A DNA stretch of 64,000 nucleotides. Source: Paraescarpia echinospica. Taxonomy: Eukaryota; Annelida; Polychaeta; Sabellida; Siboglinidae. Each line of letters starts with the position of its first letter. Position 1 is the stretch's first letter. The position numbers were made by a program, and so were the translations under genes. This document shows, piece by piece, positions 60,201 to 64,000 of this stretch. The stretch is from positions 37,423,219 through 37,487,218 of the forward strand of contig CM034533.1 in assembly GCA_020002185.1 (NCBI GenBank). The letters are read 5' to 3'. The notes below the pieces were generated by a model that had not been told where the DNA came from, did no database searches, and saw only the letters and a program-made list of their open reading frames with translations.

Positions 60201-60500
60201 GGAAGTAAATGAACATAAAGGGACGCTCTAAAGTTAGCGTATATAAACATTTACTGTCCCCACACAAAGCAATTTGCACTGCTTCAACGTTATAAACGAA
60301 CATAATTTTCAACTAATTTGATAATTGTTACTAGTATATTGGTTGTACCATGCATGGTTTGTCTCCCTCATCATGGCCACACTGTGACTCGGGGAAGTCT
60401 ATGGAATATGCACGGTCCTATCCACACCAGTCCTAGAGGACCGGGGACAGGGTTACTCTCCAACATTGTGGAATGGGAATACACCTCATGTGCCCACTAG
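45203..60500. repeat. Second copy of the large duplication, ending at a gap
   Basis: It starts within TATGTGGTCGGG (also at 16265) and ends at the first N. Differences from copy one are sparse substitutions, an 11-base insertion near 45270, a 91-base deletion near 57420 and a 10-base insertion near 60237. Such differences suit recent paralogues or allelic haplotypes equally well. Confidence 0.95.
47677..59881 (-). CDS. RPN2: RPN2, second partial copy (exons 10-19)
   Basis: Exons 10-19 recur with the same splice sites: 59754-59881, 58947-59064, 58382-58473, 55796-56000, 55171-55275, 54178-54261, 53429-53524, 50963-51038, 48142-48271 and 47677-47683. No frameshift or stop was noticed; one conservative Ile-to-Val change is in exon 17. 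The copy has no exons 1-9 in this window because its next sequence is the N gap at 60501. If real it is either a complete second gene hidden by the gap or a 3' fragment. If artefactual it is the other haplotype of the same locus. Confidence 0.85.
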
Positions 60501-61500
60501 NNNNNNNNNNNNNNNNNNNNNNNNNNNNNNNNNNNNNNNNNNNNNNNNNNNNNNNNNNNNNNNNNNNNNNNNNNNNNNNNNNNNNNNNNNNNNNNNNNNN
60601 NNNNNNNNNNNNNNNNNNNNNNNNNNNNNNNNNNNNNNNNNNNNNNNNNNNNNNNNNNNNNNNNNNNNNNNNNNNNNNNNNNNNNNNNNNNNNNNNNNNN
60701 NNNNNNNNNNNNNNNNNNNNNNNNNNNNNNNNNNNNNNNNNNNNNNNNNNNNNNNNNNNNNNNNNNNNNNNNNNNNNNNNNNNNNNNNNNNNNNNNNNNN
60801 NNNNNNNNNNNNNNNNNNNNNNNNNNNNNNNNNNNNNNNNNNNNNNNNNNNNNNNNNNNNNNNNNNNNNNNNNNNNNNNNNNNNNNNNNNNNNNNNNNNN
60901 NNNNNNNNNNNNNNNNNNNNNNNNNNNNNNNNNNNNNNNNNNNNNNNNNNNNNNNNNNNNNNNNNNNNNNNNNNNNNNNNNNNNNNNNNNNNNNNNNNNN
61001 NNNNNNNNNNNNNNNNNNNNNNNNNNNNNNNNNNNNNNNNNNNNNNNNNNNNNNNNNNNNNNNNNNNNNNNNNNNNNNNNNNNNNNNNNNNNNNNNNNNN
61101 NNNNNNNNNNNNNNNNNNNNNNNNNNNNNNNNNNNNNNNNNNNNNNNNNNNNNNNNNNNNNNNNNNNNNNNNNNNNNNNNNNNNNNNNNNNNNNNNNNNN
61201 NNNNNNNNNNNNNNNNNNNNNNNNNNNNNNNNNNNNNNNNNNNNNNNNNNNNNNNNNNNNNNNNNNNNNNNNNNNNNNNNNNNNNNNNNNNNNNNNNNNN
61301 NNNNNNNNNNNNNNNNNNNNNNNNNNNNNNNNNNNNNNNNNNNNNNNNNNNNNNNNNNNNNNNNNNNNNNNNNNNNNNNNNNNNNNNNNNNNNNNNNNNN
61401 NNNNNNNNNNNNNNNNNNNNNNNNNNNNNNNNNNNNNNNNNNNNNNNNNNNNNNNNNNNNNNNNNNNNNNNNNNNNNNNNNNNNNNNNNNNNNNNNNNNN
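60501..61500. other. Assembly gap, exactly 1000 N
   Basis: The round length suggests a scaffolding placeholder, not a measured distance. It interrupts a member of a repeat family on its left and abuts a TCTC microsatellite on its right. Confidence 0.98.
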
Positions 61501-61533
<33 letters not shown>

Positions 61534-61561
61534 TCTCTCTGTCTCTCTGCCTGTCTGTCTG

Positions 61562-61592
<31 letters not shown>

Positions 61593-61767
61593 TTGTCTCC
61601 CTATCACCCTGTGTTCCTGTCTCTCTGTCTCTCTGTCTCTCTGTCTCTCTGTCTCTCTGTCTCTCTGTCTCTCTGTCTCTCTGTCTCTCTGTCTCTCTGT
61701 CTCTCTGTTCCGCGGAGTATCTGTCTCCCTGTCTCTCTGTCTCTCTGTCTCTCGGTCTCTCGGTCTC

Positions 61768-61840
<73 letters not shown>

Positions 61841-62060
61841 CTTTCGGTCTCTCGGTATATCGGTCTCTCTGTCTCTCGGTCTCTTGGTCTCTCGCGGTCT
61901 CTCAGTCTCTCGGTCTCTCGGTCTCCCTGTCTCCCTGTCTCCCTGTCTCCCTGTCTCCCTGTCTCCCTGTCTCCCTGTCTCCCTGTCTCCCTGTCTCCCT
62001 GTCTCCCAGCCTCCCTGTCTCCCTGTCTCCCTGTATGTCTGTCCGTCTCTACCTCTCCAT
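61501..62060 (+). repeat. TCTC / CTGTCT / CCCTGTCT microsatellite
   Basis: Runs of TC, then TCTCTG, TCTCGG and CCCTGTCT units. Long open frames on both strands here (Ser-Leu, Arg-Asp-Glu-Thr repeats) are by-products of the repeat and not genes. Confidence 0.97.
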
Positions 62061-63010
62061 CCTCTCTGTGTTTTGATGCAAATAAAATCTTCTTCCCTCG
62101 TTTTCTACAACCTGTAAACATCAGTAGAACTCCTCAAACACTCGCACAACTAACACATATAAATGTTTGAATACATTCCCTAACAACGAGAATATCAACA
62201 TTAACTATACTGCGTCGACAACTCGAGGAATGTCATTAAACAAAGCAGCATCCCACAGGGTAAACAAGCCAGTGACGTCGCCAGTTCGTTACCGAAAGAA
62301 TCACACAATAAGAACCCCCTCAGTCGGTGTTCACCCCATTCCGGGTGCACAGGCGGCTAAAACGATCCGCCTTCAAACGGTACAGACGTTTCCACAGAAC
62401 AGGTATCCGCAAGGCATTCTGAAACTCAAACTCGGCGCAACATTTGCAACGTTTGTCTTTGCATATCTTGTGGTGTGTCATGACCACTAGAATTCACTGA
62501 GGAATAGCAATCTTCGGAGAAACTCGATTCTATGCTGATTATACTTCGCACTCGAACGCAAACCAACAGGCTAAGTTGGGTTTCGTTTCAATGAGTCGGG
62601 TCACAATTGGGTCTGCGAATCGGTGAAATTGGACACTACGTAGATAAGAACGGGTATGCATGCTGGTTCTTGGTTGAACTAGATTTCAAAATACCAACCC
62701 CCATTGCAGGCCAGGTAGACTAGTTCGTGCGTGGAAAAAGTGCCACACATTCTTGATAACCAAGTTGTAATGTTGGATAGATAAAACAGCACAGTCCCTA
62801 CGTGACTTATTCACCCAAAAGCAAATTAGAATTTGTCGAGAAGAGGAATTGCTTAAACGGATTTGATGTTGCAGCTGTAGATAGACGTCACAGTCACATA
62901 TCCTGAACCCGCTACGTCACACCCCCATAACCGTCGCTTGACATAGCTTTATTGATCTAAGTCTCTACCTTTCGCCTTTTAACGATATTTTTTATCACAA
63001 ACGACTGAAA
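62061..63010. other. Unassigned stretch after the microsatellite
   Basis: A 107-codon plus-strand frame at 62167-62490 has no recognisable domain. The base composition rises in GC toward 62300-62400 and 62880-62940, which may be promoter sequence. No homology recognised. Confidence 0.35.
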
Positions 63011-63036
63011 ATGGTCGTGAGTTGTGTGGTGAACTG
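63011..63036 (+). CDS. Possible first exon of a THAP-domain gene
   Basis: ATG starts MVVSCVVN and the exon ends TG|GTAAGC in phase 2, so a following C or T would give MVVSCVVNC. C-x3-4-C within the first ten residues after MV is how many THAP zinc fingers start, often with an intron here. No second exon was found in the window. Confidence 0.3.
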
Positions 63037-63517
63037 GTAAGCCTGCGACAATTTATATGAAAAATTATGTTGCATTCGTTAAAGGGGATCTGAAATACAG
63101 CCGTTTTTTGCCATATATTTCAATATGTATATAAGTATGCATTAGTGATGACAAAACCCTACTCATTTATGTTGCGCCTATTTCTAGTCAATGGAGATTT
63201 TAGATTGTGTTCGATTGATTTCATAAATAAACATTTCTGAGCGCAAACAAAAAATGTGGAGCTTATTACACGAGGTATTCCTGATACATGTCAACAAGTA
63301 AGTTGTTTATGCGTCCGAAATCAAAAAGAGAAAACAAATTACTATGATTTAGCTACTGAAAATATAGCCCGAGCGCGTCTGAGTGCGGGAACGCTCAGAG
63401 TGGGCAAATAAAAGAAGACATATTCGCCGAACATTACTCCTCCGATGCATAGTCATACGCAGAAAAAATCAACCAAAGAGGGACTTGTGTGTTTGACCAA
63501 TAATTATGTTTTGACGT

Positions 63518-63760
63518 TTACCGTCTTTCCATGCTCGTCATATCCGTATAAGTTGGTCTTGCAATCATCGTCCGAAAGTAACTACCGCAGACTCTAGCAG
63601 AGCTTACCGTCGCAAGTTCATCATCTATAACCTGTTTTTCTCTGGAAATCCTTCCTTGGAAGTATTTGAAAAGTTGTTTCCTATGACTTTTTGTATTTCC
63701 AAAGCATTCGATTTGTCTATTTGTATGCTTTTGTATGCTTTTCATCGGTTTGCTGCGTCG
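63518..63760 (-). CDS. Unrecognised minus-strand exon-like segment
   Basis: After a possible acceptor (ACGACGCAG) a frame runs through KSHRKQLFKYFQGRISREKQ to a donor ACG|GTAAGC near 63608. Read on, it shows RVCGSYF, and a +1 frame shows DDCKTNLYGYDEHGK. These weakly recall the second half of a THAP finger, but the zinc-binding histidine is absent. Low certainty. Confidence 0.2.
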   Translation of the reverse strand, partial: RRSKPMKSIQKHTNRQIECFGNTKSHRKQLFKYFQGRISREKQVIDDELATVSSARVCGSYFRTMIARPTYTDMTSMERR

Positions 63761-64000
63761 TTTATTGAATTACTGGGTGCAGTGGTGCCTGGCGACTCTA
63801 GCCGCTAGATGGTAATGGCGCCGCCCAGTGCCGATAATGGCCAAGTTAAAAAAATTATATAAAATTATTAAAATATACCGTGGCGAAGTGCTAATGAAAT
63901 CATGGAGATGTATACTGTAAGTGACACGTTCTTATGTTTGGGCGGCGCTTGTTCGAGCGTGTCATCCCCCCTTTTAAGTTTGCATATATATTCTAAAGAA
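63761..64000. other. Right end of window, nothing recognised
   Basis: AT-rich sequence with one GC-rich patch (CCTGGCGACTCTAGCCGC). No gene or repeat identified. Confidence 0.4.

Noticed and set aside
60433..62170. Long open frames across the N gap and TCTC microsatellite
   Set aside because: They consist of unknown bases plus simple repeats (Ser-Leu or Arg-Asp-Glu-Thr), not genes.

Overview
The window is animal nuclear DNA, most likely from a marine invertebrate (a lophotrochozoan such as a mollusc is my guess, but the clade is not proven). Genes have many short exons with GT-AG introns, the sequence is AT-rich, and introns are packed with LINE, Kolobok, hAT and piggyBac remains. No bacterial-style operons, CRISPR arrays or clear tRNA/rRNA genes were seen.

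Layout. (1) 2704-16019, plus strand: a complete tumor protein D52-like (TPD52 family) gene of seven coding exons, 227 residues, with one optional micro-exon. It contains a GC-AG intron, and its introns carry simple and tandem repeats. (2) 18733-38808, minus strand, convergent with TPD52: ribophorin II (RPN2/SWP1), a subunit of the ER oligosaccharyltransferase. Eighteen coding exons (exons 2-19) were placed with matching phases, giving about 633 residues. Only the tiny first coding exon, with the start codon, was not found. (3) 38902-44659: a 5.76-kb DNA transposon with TTAA target duplications and a Kolobok/Mutator-like transposase gene. A CR1/L2-type LINE has landed inside the transposase's first exon. 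(4) 45203-60500: a near-identical second copy of 16265-31650 that holds RPN2 exons 10-19 again. It stops at a 1000-N gap (60501-61500), so it is either a true tandem duplication or a retained-haplotype/assembly artefact. (5) 61501-62060: a TCTC/CTGT microsatellite. (6) 62060-64000: mostly unassigned, with a possible first exon of a THAP-type zinc-finger gene at 63011.

The most informative structures are layered transposon insertions. RPN2 intron 4 is almost entirely one hAT-like element (33974-37100) carrying two piggyBac-type elements with exact TTAA duplications. Another piggyBac-type element (6235-6894) sits inside a small TIR element whose relative at 17.9-18.2 kb still shows the empty TTAA site. 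The two LINE 3' ends with tails both finish in 13-bp tandem arrays. A 228-bp palindrome in RPN2 intron 12 is built from two inverted copies of the intron 16/exon 17 boundary.

Functionally the two host genes are housekeeping genes of the secretory system: TPD52 proteins act in vesicle trafficking and RPN2 in N-glycosylation. Nothing suggests they form one pathway; they are convergent neighbours.
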